From positions 9,960-73,959 of the forward strand of contig CAYUEL010000002.1 of assembly GCA_964443025.1 (NCBI GenBank): a stretch of DNA of 64,000 nt. The letters run 5' to 3'. Both the position numbers and the translations under genes were made by a program. This document shows, one piece after another, positions 1 through 11,600 of this stretch. The DNA comes from JAJFKJ01 sp964443025. GTDB lineage: Bacteria > Pseudomonadota > Gammaproteobacteria > JABCZS01. Positions within the stretch are counted from its first letter, which is position 1. Every line of letters starts with the position of its first letter. A model generated the notes under the pieces. That model saw only the letters and a list, made by a program, of their open reading frames with translations, made no database searches and was not told where the DNA came from.

Positions 1-3000
1 AATGATACGTATTTATTCAAGAATAAACGATCTTGAAAATATTGATTTTTATGTTTTCTTCTAAAATAATGAAAAGATAAACAATCGGAATTTTCCAATG
101 GTTTAATAATATGGTTTTCCATCGATCTGCTATTTGCGGAAAGAATTTCTTGGTGCACACTCAAAATGCTTTTTAACTGTTTTTTTGAATAAGGTATTTT
201 AAATTTGATACAAAAATCAACAAGAGTGTCTAAGTCAATTTCCAAATCCTCTGTCGCTAGCGGGGCCAGATCAATTTCAGCCAAATTAACGGTTTGAATT
301 TGGCTTAGCATGTCGAATATGATAAGCAAGTAATACATATTTTTAGTCATATAAGTAGTAATTGGGGAAAATGGAGCATCTACCATTATAATACTTTGCA
401 CACGCCTTCCTGCTTTCATTAAATACCTTGCCACTTCATGCGCAATCACTCCCCCTTGCGAATATCCAGCTAAATGAAATGATGGGTCATCAAAATTATC
501 CATTAATAGTGAGGCATAAATATGGGACATTTCTTCAATATTCGAGCAAGGGGTTAAATCCTCCTCCTTAACAAGGGAATGCATCGCGTAAAACGAAATT
601 TCATCTTTCATTAACTGAGCTATTGGCTGATAGACTTGCGTGGTTCCAAACGCAGCATGAAACCAAAATGTTTTAATATCCTTCGTTCCCTTTTTCAAAA
701 GTTGGAAACTGTTTCTTTTAAATTTATTTTTTTTCATGCTAATTTTTTTATTTTTATTTAAAAAAATAGCTTTGTATTTTTCAAACACAAATTGAGAGAG
801 CTGATGAATTGTTGTGTGCTCTAAAAATACCGAGGGTTCTAAATGTATCAATGGATATTGGTTTAAAATTGCGTGTGCAAGTCCGGTGAGGGTAATGGAA
901 TCAAATCCATATTCACTTAGGTGTTTATAGATATCGATTTCTTCAGGCTCAATTTGAAGAATTTCCGCGACTATTTTCTCCAAACCTTCTTGGAATTTTA
1001 CAAGATGATATTCATCCTGATCTGCAGTCAATGCCTTTAAATTCTTTTTAATATATTGAGAATCCCAATCAAGAATTAAAGGATTGCTGCGATGCAATAA
1101 AGCTTGCTCGTATTCATTTTGATCAATTTCAGATGCAAGGAGTAAATTACTTAGCACGTCATCGCTTAAAGCAGCTAATATCCTATATTTAACCAATTTT
1201 AGCTGGTCATCATTTGCATCCGTTTTAATATATGATTTTTTTGAAAATTCTTCCAGCATCGCTTCTGCCTGAGGATAAGTATGAAACCCCCTAAGGCGAT
1301 GTATCATTGGAAACGCAGGATAATTTAATAATTTCCAGAATTTTTTGAATTCCTTTCTTGGATCGGGGAACAACCCAAGCCTGATGCCAAACAGCACACT
1401 CGATATGGGCGCCATAATCAAGTAATGTGCATCAGTAATTCGCGAATTTATTTCTTCATTGGTTAATAACAATTTTCCAGACAACATTTGCGAATACCAT
1501 CTTGCAATCATTTCCATATAGTAAAATGATCCCGTATAAGCAATTGGGAGAACAGATGTATTCACCAAAGTAAAATTATTTTTATAGAATATCCCCATTG
1601 AGAAATCATCTAGAACTTTTATGTTTTTTAGATAATTAAAGCGTGTATCATCATTTCCTATGTTTTTATAACCGGTGCAAAACACTATAATATCCACCTC
1701 ATGCGCCTGTTGCAGCTCATCTTCAAACATGCACCCTGAAGAATAAAACGCTGCAATGTCATTTTTAACTGTAATTTTCTTTTCAGCAACTTTTTTAACT
1801 ACATGATCATTAATGTGCACTATTGGATTTAATGAAAACTCTTCAAATGTCGGCAGTATCCCGGAGTTTTCATATATTTTGAAATACTCGGGCATTGATT
1901 GGCGCAGTCTTTCGATGATATTGGTTCTATTTTCTTCAACCAATAAACTTGCCGGTGATTGGCAATCATTGGGCACAAAACCAACCATTCTGGGTAAAAT
2001 TAACTTATTGGATCGCCTACTCCAAAATACTTCTTTTGCTACCTCACTCGCTTCATCTGCAATATCCATTGCGCTCACGCCATTACCAATCACCAGAACA
2101 CGCTTATTTTCAAATAATTTATTATTATAATATTCTCCTGAATGCATTATCTTGCCTTTAAATTCATTTAGACCTTGTTTTTCTGGAACATAAGGATCGG
2201 TAAAACTTCCTTGGCACATGGCCACACCATCATATATTTTTTTAATTTCTTGACCATTGTGAGAAACAACCACTTCCCATTTTCTATTTTTTTCCTCTAC
2301 CGAAATAACTTTACTGTTAAGCGTGATATGCGAGTTTAAATTATATTCTTTGGAATATAAGTTTAAATATTCCATCACCTCATTAACCGTATAAAAATTA
2401 CTTTTAATTTTTTCAGGGTAAAAATCGGAGAATACGCTTGTAAAACGTGAGCTTTGAAATTTTGTATTTTGATAGGCGCCATTCTTTTTTTCTGCACTGT
2501 TATTAAGCGCCCACAGTCCACCGATGGTTCCTTTTTCTTCGTAGACATCTGGGCAATGACCTTCTTCTAATAGTGATTTTGCCATGACCAAGCCTGCGGG
2601 ACCAGCCCCAATGATGCAAATATTGAGTTTTTTATTTGACTCTTGTGAATTGTTCACTCCTGGAAGCGCCCAATATTCTTTTAAATTAAATGGCATTTTT
2701 GGCAACGAAACCCGATAAGGTTTTTCACCTTGCTGATCCCTTACCCAACTTAGGTCTTGACCACCAACCCAAACCTTTGCTTTTTCTTCGATTGTTTGTG
2801 ATAAAAATTGTGTTTTATGGATAGAATCCACGGCTTTGCCATGACCTTTTCCTTTGAAGATTTTAGGATTTTTTAATTCATGATTTAAATATTGGTTCAT
2901 ATTGCTGATTAATTCTTCAATGGTTTTCGCAATGAATGCAACTCTATATTCAAATGAATTTCTGCCCACCTGCAAAGTGAATTCTAAATCATCCATACGA

Positions 3001-4514
3001 ACTGTATGATGTGGCAAATAATCAATCAGATCCTTCACCCAGCGATCAACCTGCTCTTCCGTGGGCGCCGATAATACAATAAGCCTATCTTTGGTTAGAG
3101 TCTGTACGCTTCGATCTCGACTTAAATATTCTTCTATCAATAAATGTGCATTATTACCTCCTGAGCCATAGGAGTGTAAACCTGCTAATCGAGGTTCATT
3201 TTTTTTATTCCAGGCAAAAGAAGTTTTTAATAACTCACAAGGCATGCCTTCTACATTGAGATGCGGATTGAGTTGATCAAGATTAATAATCGGATGGATG
3301 GTATTCGTGTGAAAACTTCTGATAATTTTTAATAATGCCCCGAGTGAAGATACACACTCAATATGCACCATCATCGGCTTGAGTGTGCTGATTTTGCAAT
3401 AACCAGGGGTGTAAGAAACCTCTGACTCCTGATACATTTGTTTCAGTGCAGTATTCAACGATTCCCACTCCACAAGATCTGCAACAGGGTTACCCATCCC
3501 CTGGGCCTCAATATATTCAATTTTTCGAATATCCGCGCCTGCATAACATTGCTTAATCACCTCGACATGACTTTCTTTATGAGGTGCAGCAATTGAGCTT
3601 CCCCCTCGACCGTTATAGTTAATTGCAGCATTTTTTATGATGGCATAGATATGATTGTGATCACGTTCTGCCTCCGATCGTTTTTTTAACACGACAGTGA
3701 TGACACCTTCGGCACGAACATACCCATCTGCATTTTCTCCAAATGAGAGTACCGTATTTTTTGTACTAAGCACATTCAATTTTGATAAACCCACCAATAC
3801 TTGAGGATTGAGAATGATTCGTGCCCCAGAAACCACTGCCATTTCAATTTCATTGCGATCTAAAGCTTGTTTAGCATAATAAATCGCTGTAGCAGTACTT
3901 GAGCACATGGTATTAATAATTTGTGAAGGGCCACGAAAATCAAAAAAATACGAAATGCGATTAGCAGCCATGCTTGGGTGATGATTTAAACCGTTTAAAC
4001 CTAAATCAATCTGGTGAGTTTTAAGCGCTTCTAAATATTCATTATCTTCTATGCCAACGTATACACCAATTTTCTTTCCGCGTAAATTTTGAGAAGCATA
4101 ACCGGCATCTTCTATCGCTTGATATGCAGACATTAGTAACAATTTGTGTTGAGGATCCATAACCTTTGCTTCTGCAGGAAGAATTCCAAAAAACGCGGGG
4201 TCAAACATTTTGATAGAAGGAATAAACCCACCCCACTTGGTTCGCATTTTCGTCAAATCATTTTTATCTGCGGAATAATACAAGGACCAATCAAAACGAC
4301 TTTGGGGAATTTCTGTAATGACTGGTTTATCTAAATCTAAATGTTTCCAAAACTCTTCGACGTTCATCGCACCTGGTAAATAAGCACTGATGCCAACAAT
4401 CGCAATACCGGTTTCATCCGATTTGACTGAACGGGTCTGTTTTTTTGCAACAAGATCTTGCTGATAAGCCTCAAGTTTTTTTCTATAAATTTGTGCTAAT
4501 TCATGTTGGTTCAC
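1..4514 (-). CDS. Terminal PKS protein KS(0)-FMO-ACP-TE, 3' end beyond the window
   Basis: No stop codon lies in this frame down to base 1, so the gene continues off the left edge; about 1504 codons are visible. I chose GTG at 4514, preceded by AGGTGA and lying a few bases after the monooxygenase stop. Domains: KS (about 35-470) with Cys204 in TMCSS, but Gln338 where the HGTGT His should be (AQGMGN), so probably non-elongating. Next, a KS flanking linker, then a flavin monooxygenase (about 630-1080) with FAD motif GAGPAG, the FMO fingerprint FKGKIMHSGEY, NADPH motif GNGVSA and CTGY. An ACP (YGFDS, Ser near 1204) and a thioesterase with GYSQGG near 1355 follow; the TE's C-terminal part is outside. 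The order KS0-oxygenase-ACP matches oxygen-inserting trans-AT modules (oocydin, lobatamide type). Inferred role: oxidise the thioester-bound chain and release it. Confidence 0.88.
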   Translation of the reverse strand, partial: MNQHELAQIYRKKLEAYQQDLVAKKQTRSVKSDETGIAIVGISAYLPGAMNVEEFWKHLDLDKPVITEIPQSRFDWSLYYSADKNDLTKMRTKWGGFIPSIKMFDPAFFGILPAEAKVMDPQHKLLLMSAYQAIEDAGYASQNLRGKKIGVYVGIEDNEYLEALKTHQIDLGLNGLNHHPSMAANRISYFFDFRGPSQIINTMCSSTATAIYYAKQALDRNEIEMAVVSGARIILNPQVLVGLSKLNVLSTKNTVLSFGENADGYVRAEGVITVVLKKRSEAERDHNHIYAIIKNAAINYNGRGGSSIAAPHKESHVEVIKQCYAGADIRKIEYIEAQGMGNPVADLVEWESLNTALKQMYQESEVSYTPGYCKISTLKPMMVHIECVSSLGALLKIIRSFHTNTIHPIINLDQLNPHLNVEGMPCELLKTSFAWNKKNEPRLAGLHSYGSGGNNAHLLIEEYLSRDRSVQTLTKDRLIVLSAPTEEQVDRWVKDLIDYLPHHTVRMDDLEFTLQVGRNSFEYRVAFIAKTIEELISNMNQYLNHELKNPKIFKGKGHGKAVDSIHKTQFLSQTIEEKAKVWVGGQDLSWVRDQQGEKPYRVSLPKMPFNLKEYWALPGVNNSQESNKKLNICIIGAGPAGLVMAKSLLEEGHCPDVYEEKGTIGGLWALNNSAEKKNGAYQNTKFQSSRFTSVFSDFYPEKIKSNFYTVNEVMEYLNLYSKEYNLNSHITLNSKVISVEEKNRKWEVVVSHNGQEIKKIYDGVAMCQGSFTDPYVPEKQGLNEFKGKIMHSGEYYNNKLFENKRVLVIGNGVSAMDIADEASEVAKEVFWSRRSNKLILPRMVGFVPNDCQSPASLLVEENRTNIIERLRQSMPEYFKIYENSGILPTFEEFSLNPIVHINDHVVKKVAEKKITVKNDIAAFYSSGCMFEDELQQAHEVDIIVFCTGYKNIGNDDTRFNYLKNIKVLDDFSMGIFYKNNFTLVNTSVLPIAYTGSFYYMEMIARWYSQMLSGKLLLTNEEINSRITDAHYLIMAPISSVLFGIRLGLFPDPRKEFKKFWKLLNYPAFPMIHRLRGFHTYPQAEAMLEEFSKKSYIKTDANDDQLKLVKYRILAALSDDVLSNLLLASEIDQNEYEQALLHRSNPLILDWDSQYIKKNLKALTADQDEYHLVKFQEGLEKIVAEILQIEPEEIDIYKHLSEYGFDSITLTGLAHAILNQYPLIHLEPSVFLEHTTIHQLSQFVFEKYKAIFLNKNKKISMKKNKFKRNSFQLLKKGTKDIKTFWFHAAFGTTQVYQPIAQLMKDEISFYAMHSLVKEEDLTPCSNIEEMSHIYASLLMDNFDDPSFHLAGYSQGGVIAHEVARYLMKAGRRVQSIIMVDAPFSPITTYMTKNMYYLLIIFDMLSQIQTVNLAEIDLAPLATEDLEIDLDTLVDFCIKFKIPYSKKQLKSILSVHQEILSANSRSMENHIIKPLENSDCLSFHYFRRKHKNQYFQDRLFLNKYVS

Positions 4515-4518
4515 GTGC

Positions 4519-5613
4519 TCACCTATATCTTTCTTTAAGCAATTGAAGATAAGATAACGATTCTATAACTAATGAATAATCGACTCCAAAATCTAATAAG
4601 CATGCAATTTCATTAACGCCTACGCTGATAGCCTGATCAACCACCTGCTTGACCTCCGAAACAGGTCCAAATAAAGCACCGGTTTTTGAATAACGTTCAA
4701 ATGAATATTCCACAATTTTATCAATTTCTTTTTCGCTGGGTTTTTCACCTTCTTTCATCCCTTGAATATGGCCTGTTAATGCACTTTTAATGTATTGTGA
4801 AAAAGGTTCTCTGACGGCATGTTCAACCAACGATGCATTTTCATGAACTAAAGTGTGAAGCATTAAGGTGACAATGCCTGTTGCAGGATCAAAGCCGTGT
4901 TCAGCGCGCGCGTTGCGATAGATGGCAATTTTTCGACCAAGTTCTTGCAGATCAATGCCTTGCAGCATCGTGAGCACATGATAACCACATTTACCAGCTT
5001 CATAAAAACTTTCGTCTAATTTTGTGACGACGAGCCAAATAGTGATTTCTGGTTGTAACGGCTCAGGGTAAGTGCGTACAGAAATCGATTTTTGATTCCC
5101 ATTGATAAATGTGCAAGATTCACCACGCCACAATTGTTTTACCATTGCAATGCGTTCATGCCAGATTTCTCTTCTTTTAGAAAAATTTTCAGGGCAACTA
5201 ATAAAATCGTTAGGATTCCACCCGCTCGCAAAACCTAAATCAACGCGACCATTTGATAAATTATCTACTATAGACCACGTTTCCACTACTTCAGTGGGGT
5301 GATGCAAAGGCAATACAACAGAACCCGATCTCAAACGAATATGTTTAGTTTGCACCGCAAGCGCAGCGGCCAATGTGACAGGGCTTGGATAAATCCCCCC
5401 AAAAGGATGAAAATGTCTTTCAGGTAACCACACTGCTGTAAATTTATGCTGATCAGCAAATTGCGCAACGTCTAATACAAGTTGATATTTTTTCTTTGGA
5501 TTTTGAGTTGCATCTGAAAAAAATATAAAACTAAAGTCAATACTGTTTTCCTTTTTATTAAGTGATAACAAATCAGTTAATTTATTATTGCTTTCACTAT
5601 ATGACGTGTTCAT
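4519..5613 (-). CDS. Luciferase-like flavin monooxygenase of PKS/NRPS type
   Basis: A 364-aa stand-alone enzyme of the luciferase-like monooxygenase subfamily found in PKS and NRPS clusters. Visible signatures are DFSFIFFSDA near the start, AVWLPERHFHPFGGIYPSP, SGSVVLPLHHP and RVDLGFASGWNP, all typical of this FMNH2-dependent TIM-barrel group. It probably oxygenates an ACP-bound intermediate in trans. I prefer ATG at 5613, with GGAG seven bases upstream, over the upstream ATG at 5667; this start lies 17 bases inside the end of PKS2, so translation is likely coupled. The stop is four bases before the GTG of the KS-FMO protein, so it sits in the same operon. Which carbon it oxidises cannot be read from sequence. 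Confidence 0.88.
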   Translation of the reverse strand: MNTSYSESNNKLTDLLSLNKKENSIDFSFIFFSDATQNPKKKYQLVLDVAQFADQHKFTAVWLPERHFHPFGGIYPSPVTLAAALAVQTKHIRLRSGSVVLPLHHPTEVVETWSIVDNLSNGRVDLGFASGWNPNDFISCPENFSKRREIWHERIAMVKQLWRGESCTFINGNQKSISVRTYPEPLQPEITIWLVVTKLDESFYEAGKCGYHVLTMLQGIDLQELGRKIAIYRNARAEHGFDPATGIVTLMLHTLVHENASLVEHAVREPFSQYIKSALTGHIQGMKEGEKPSEKEIDKIVEYSFERYSKTGALFGPVSEVKQVVDQAISVGVNEIACLLDFGVDYSLVIESLSYLQLLKERYR

Positions 5614-8600
5614 TGTTTCTCCGTTTAGCAATGTATTTTGCAAACTTCTCAACAGTTGGATGTTCAATCAGCCAGCCGGGTTTAATTTCCATTCCGAGCA
5701 ATCTCTCCAACGACAGACTTAATTGTGTTCCCGTAATAGAATCTAAACCATAATCCTGAAATGATTCATGAATCGATATATCCATTTCATTAATTTTAAG
5801 AACTTTTGCTAATTCAGTGGATATTTGATTGATCACATCACTATCATGAACGAAATCCTGATGATGCACAACACTTTCTATTATATCTTTATTATTCAAC
5901 TGCAATGAATCTCCTAACTTAATTATTTGATCATCACTTAAAGAAGGTATTTCAAGTTTGGCAATGAAAGAATCATAATCGTTAGGATGACTATTTTTCA
6001 AACCCTCAATTAGTTCATTAAAGGTTAATGATGAGTCATTTGTTTTAGGGCGAAGCTTGGATTTTCTGACGTGCATGATTTCAAATTTATTTTCATAAAA
6101 GTTTTTTATTTCGATAAAGGTGGGTAAAACGTTCGCTGCATTATACGTTATCGCTGCATTGAATAGCTGAAGACCTTCAGAGGTATTATTAAATATAAAA
6201 CCTAAATTATGAGCATAAGCTTCAGAGTTGTTTTTTATAACTAAACTATGTGTATGACTTCCCGCATCAGACCAGCCTGTCCAGTAAATATTATAATGTG
6301 ATTTTTTGCCTCTCTTTCTTTCATACTCAGCAATATGCTCTAAATAAGCATTACCCATACCATAATCACTCAAGCCTTTCATAAAACATGGAATCATTCC
6401 AGCTGTAGATGAAAAAGTAACAAAAAAGTCGAGATCATCTTTTTTAAACAGTCCCATTAAAGTATCTAGCCCTTCTTGCTTGGGAGAAAGTACACGCGAA
6501 ATGGTATCGATCGATTTTTTAACAAAAGCAACTTCACTTTCACGCATGGCAGCCATTGCACCTGCGCTATGAATCACCCCTTTAATTGGAGGTCTTGTAT
6601 TTCTGATTTGAGTAAAGAAATCATAAGCTGTATTCTGATTTTTAAGATCTCGGGTATACAAATCAATTTGGGTTCCCAGGTTTTCAATTAAAATTAAATT
6701 TCTCAGCTTATGTTTCAGTTCATTGGGTAACCCTTCCTGATCGACAAGAGATGACCATTCATTTCGAGGCGGCAACTCAGAAACGCCCATTAATATCAAA
6801 TGTTTTGCGCCTAATCGAGCAAAATATTTAGCAAATTCCATTCCGATGCCACTAGTTCCGCCTGTTATCACATAAGTTGCATGCTGTGAAATAGATATAT
6901 GGTTATTTAACTGCAAAGCAGTAATTTCCTGCTCTCGCAATATTGGAACATATCTTACTTGATTGCGATAGATGATTTCAGACTCTTCTACTTCTTTGGC
7001 AACATCCTTTTGAATAATCTCCATGATTGAATTTATATTGATCAGATCGTCATCAATATCAATGGTTTTGGCAAAAACATGTGAATATTCAACACTCAAC
7101 ATTTTTACCAGTCCTGTAAATTTTGCTCCAGCGAGATTTATTGAATTAGATTTAAATGCTCTTAAATTTCGAGTCAGATGTATAATATAAATTTCAGTAA
7201 AATTCGCAATCAGTTTTTGATAGAACAACACTTTATTAATTTTATTTGTATCTGCATCCTTATATTCTGAATATAAATCAGATAAATCAATCAAAATTGA
7301 TGGATTGGTCAATTGCGCTTCTTTGTTTACTAAATCATGATAATGAATACAAGTCACTTTCTTATTGAACCGCTTGACCAATTGATCCAGATCAATAATT
7401 TTTTCAGTCTGTTCATTAATTAATATAATCGCATCCTCATTCAAATACACGTTTGAGTTTTTGTTGATACTTTTTTCTACCCAGTCTATTGTTACAAATG
7501 ACGCTTTGGCTTGGTTTTTCTCTTGTATTTGTCCATATTTAAACCGGCCGTGATCCTTATATTTGATAAGGTTCATATCCTTCTGCTTTTCTAAACCTTT
7601 TATCCATTCATTAAGTAGGATTTTTATTTTCACTTGAGGCGATGTTTCATTATCAACTCCAACTACTTTTAACCTGATATTTGAATAAACTAGAGGATAA
7701 AAACTTTTCAAGGATGCATCTGATAATTCCGTCATCAAGTAAATATCCAATTTATCCAGCTGGGTCAATTGGTTCATTAATTGATGGGTTTCTTCCAAAC
7801 TTACAGAGGATTGTTTCATGATAAAAACTGATCCTGCTGCTTCACCTTGACCCAACAAAGACGTTGTCTCACTCCATAAACATGCTTTGAAAGAAAGCCG
7901 CACTTGAGCCGCATCAAAAAGCACTGAATTAATATCATTGATCAGGTCACTCAATATATTAAATTCCGCGGCATCATAATAAATAAAAATAATATTAGTA
8001 TTCTGTTTATTTTTTATTTGATTAATCCAATCATTTTCTTGTGGGAGCTCTGAGCTTATCCACTCTCCACTTATCTGATCGTGTGATACCTTTTGAGGCA
8101 TGACCGGGACTTTACTGATTTCTATTGGCTTAGTCACCCAATATTTTCCTTTCGAAAATGGATAGGCAGGCAATGATATTCGTTTTGGTGTAGAAGAATT
8201 TTGATAAAGGTTATTCCAATTGATTCTCAACCCCTTGGTCCAAAAGCTAGCCAATTTATCAAAATTCCGGTTCATTTCCCATTTTTCAATCACCCCTTTC
8301 ATTTCTGAATCATGATTCAGAAATTCAATATTATCGTCATGTTCATGAACTTGCCCACAATAAAGAAATTTAGATTCATCTGCTTTATTTTCAATCCAGT
8401 GTTGCAAACCTTGCAGAAGTTGCGGCACTTCATCAATAATCAATGCCAATCGATGCTTATAAGCCTCTCGCCCTATTTGCAGCGTATATGCTAAATCACT
8501 TAATGAGACCGCTTGATTTTCCTTCACGAACTTTAATAATAGTTCTGCGTAGCTTTTTAAACTCTCTGGCGTTTTAGCAGATAACACCATCAAGTAAGGA

Positions 8601-11600
8601 CCTTCCGTTATACTTTCTCCTCGCATGTCCACATACTCTTCAACAACTACATGCGCATTCGAACCCCCAGCACCAAACGAACTCACACCCGCAACCCGCG
8701 GATACTCTATTCCGTTAATCACGGGCCGATTCCAAGATGTAAGCTCTCGTTGCACCTTAAATGGCGTTGCCGTAAAATCAATATGAGGATTTAATTCTTC
8801 AGCATGAATCGATGGCACCAGCTCTTGATGCTGCATTTGCAATAACACTTTAGTCACACCCGCAATACCTGCAGCTGATTCGCAATGCCCAATATTCGAT
8901 TTCGCTGAACCAATTGCACAATATTGCCTTTCCTGCGCCTCTTCATAAGCACGTGTTAATCCCGCAATTTCAATCGGGTCTCCCAATTGAGTGCCAGTCC
9001 CATGTGCTTCAACATAACTTACATGCCGTGGGTTAACTTTTGCTTCTGCTAACGCTTGTTGAACCACATGCGCTTGTGCGTTAGGATTAGGGACTGTATA
9101 ACCGTTCGTTTTCCCGCCATGATTAATCGCACTGCCTTTAATCACCGCGTAAATGTGGTCTCTATCTTCGATCGCAGTAGCTAATGGCTTAAGTACAACA
9201 CAACCCACCCCTTCACCAGGAATGTAACCATCCCCACCTTTACCAAAACTTTCACATCGACCCTGGCTGGAAATAAAATTATTTTGACTGAGTAAAATAT
9301 ATTTATTCGGATGAATGCTAATATTCACACCACCTGCAATCGCCATTTGGCAATGCCCTGCTTTTAACGCTTGGCAAGCTAAGTGAATGGTCGTAAGTGA
9401 TGATGAACACATGGTATCCAATGCCATACTAGGACCATTAAAGTCACAGACATAAGAAACTCGATTAGCAATGCTGGCCGGGTTACCACCCACACCTTGC
9501 AACATGGGTGCTCCATATAAAGGGTACTCTTCATACATAACGCCCACATAAACACCCACATTCCCAGCAATCTTCGAGTTTTTTAAACTCTCACGCGTAT
9601 AACCACTGTCTTCTAATGCGTGCCAAGCACTTTGTAAAAACAGACGCTCTTGCGGGTCCATCAACTCCGCTTCACGTGGAGAAATATTAAAAAATAATGG
9701 ATCAAACTCATCCACCCCTTCAATAAATCCACCCCATTTGCTTTTAATACTGGATTCATAATCATACATATTCCAATACGTAGGTGGAATCGTGGTAATG
9801 CAATTTTTTCCAGTTTTTAAATGATGCCAAAAATCAGATAAAGTCGGCGATTGAGGATAGCGTCCACTCAAACCAATGATCGCAATATCCATCGTGGCTG
9901 ACTTTGAAGCCATTGGAATAAAGCGCGAAGCCTGAGGCAATAATACAGAGTGCATGACTTCAAGGCTTTTCACCGGTTGCTGAATATTTAAAATCTGAGT
10001 TAACTTAGCATGATGGTGCTTAATTAAATAATCAGAAAGCTCCAGCAAAGTCTGGTACTCAAAAAATAATGTCTTGGGTAATACACCAAATTGCTCTTCT
10101 AGCACACTGGTTAATTCCAAAATCATCACTGAATCTATCCCATATTGATCTAAAGTCACATCAGATTTGAGACGATTGATTGGCATTTTTAAGATTACTG
10201 CCACTTTTCCTTTCAGGTATTGATCTGTTTTATCTAGCAATTGGGCATCAACGGTGTCTAGGTTAATCGGCGCATTATCCAGCACGGGCCCTTCATGGAA
10301 CAACAATTGTTTACGTATTACTTCAGGATTTCCTTGCATTACTAAGCAATGAGAATCACTCAATTGCATTACCTGCTCAAATGCAGATAAGCCTATTTCT
10401 GTTTCCATAGCGACTAAGCCTGTTTCACGCGTAATCCGCGCAAGACTCGCCGCATCGATTTGCATACCGCCAGATTTCCATAATGGCCAATCGATTGCAG
10501 CCATTCTACCTTGACGCAATCCCTGAGCGGCTAACTGATTATAATCATGTGCATAAGCGTCTAAAAATGCATTTGCTCCTGCATAATCAGCTTGCCCAAG
10601 GCTGCCAAACTGTCCTGCAAGAGAAGAGAATAAAACGATGAAATCAATATTTTCATTTTGTAATGCTTTATCAAGATTTAAAACGCCTGTAATTTTAGGT
10701 CTTAGCACAGACTCAATTTCTTGATGTTTTTTCTTGAGGATAAATGCATCGCGAATTACACCAGCACTATGAAAAACGCCATTGAGGTGACCATACTGTG
10801 TTTTAATCGTTTGTACAGTTTCTAAAACCGCAGATAAATCGCTTACATCGCAGCATACATATTCAACCGCCATGCCTTTATTACGCAACATGGATAATAT
10901 TGTTTTCGCCGATTCATTTAAAGCAGAGCGACCAGATAGAATCAATGTAATATGTGAAAAAGTGGATAAATAATCAGCAAATATTAACCCCAAGCCGCCT
11001 AAACCACCGGTTAACCAATAGACTCCATGTTCTTTAATTACAGATCGTGCGCTCTTTCTAAAGTGTAATTCTTTAAATTGTTTGATAGAACGCTGACCTT
11101 TTGCATCATAGCGCACTTCCACCGCATTATCTGCAACTGTTTTTTCACGATTGATAATCTCAACCATTTGCGTTTTATCAGCAATTGATATGAGCTTACC
11201 TATGAAATTTGGATTTTCCCGTCTAGCTGTTTTTAATAATCCTGCTAAAGAGGCATAATAATGTTCTACTTGATTATCTAATACTAAAAACCAAATGTGC
11301 TTTTGGTGCGTCAGCTTTTCTTTTAATATTAATTGTACATGATCAAAAGCTGATATAAAACATTGTTCAATCGATGAGCTCGCAATAGTATGTATTGATA
11401 ATTCAGAGATTTTATCTTTCAATTCCCCAAGAGAATCAAAAAGGACAACCTCGATATTGGTTAATGCGTCTTGTATCGCTGGCAATGAAGGTTGCCAAAG
11501 CGCTTGCGCAAGCACCAAATCTTCAGGCTCAAGCCTCGATTGAACTGCACGAATACTCAACCCTTTAAGTGCGACACAAACTTGCCCCTGTTCATTGATT

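Noticed and set aside
1813..2161. Plus-strand reading frames of 70-105 codons over the KS-FMO gene
   Set aside because: They lie antisense to strongly conserved FMO coding sequence and show no recognisable protein pattern.
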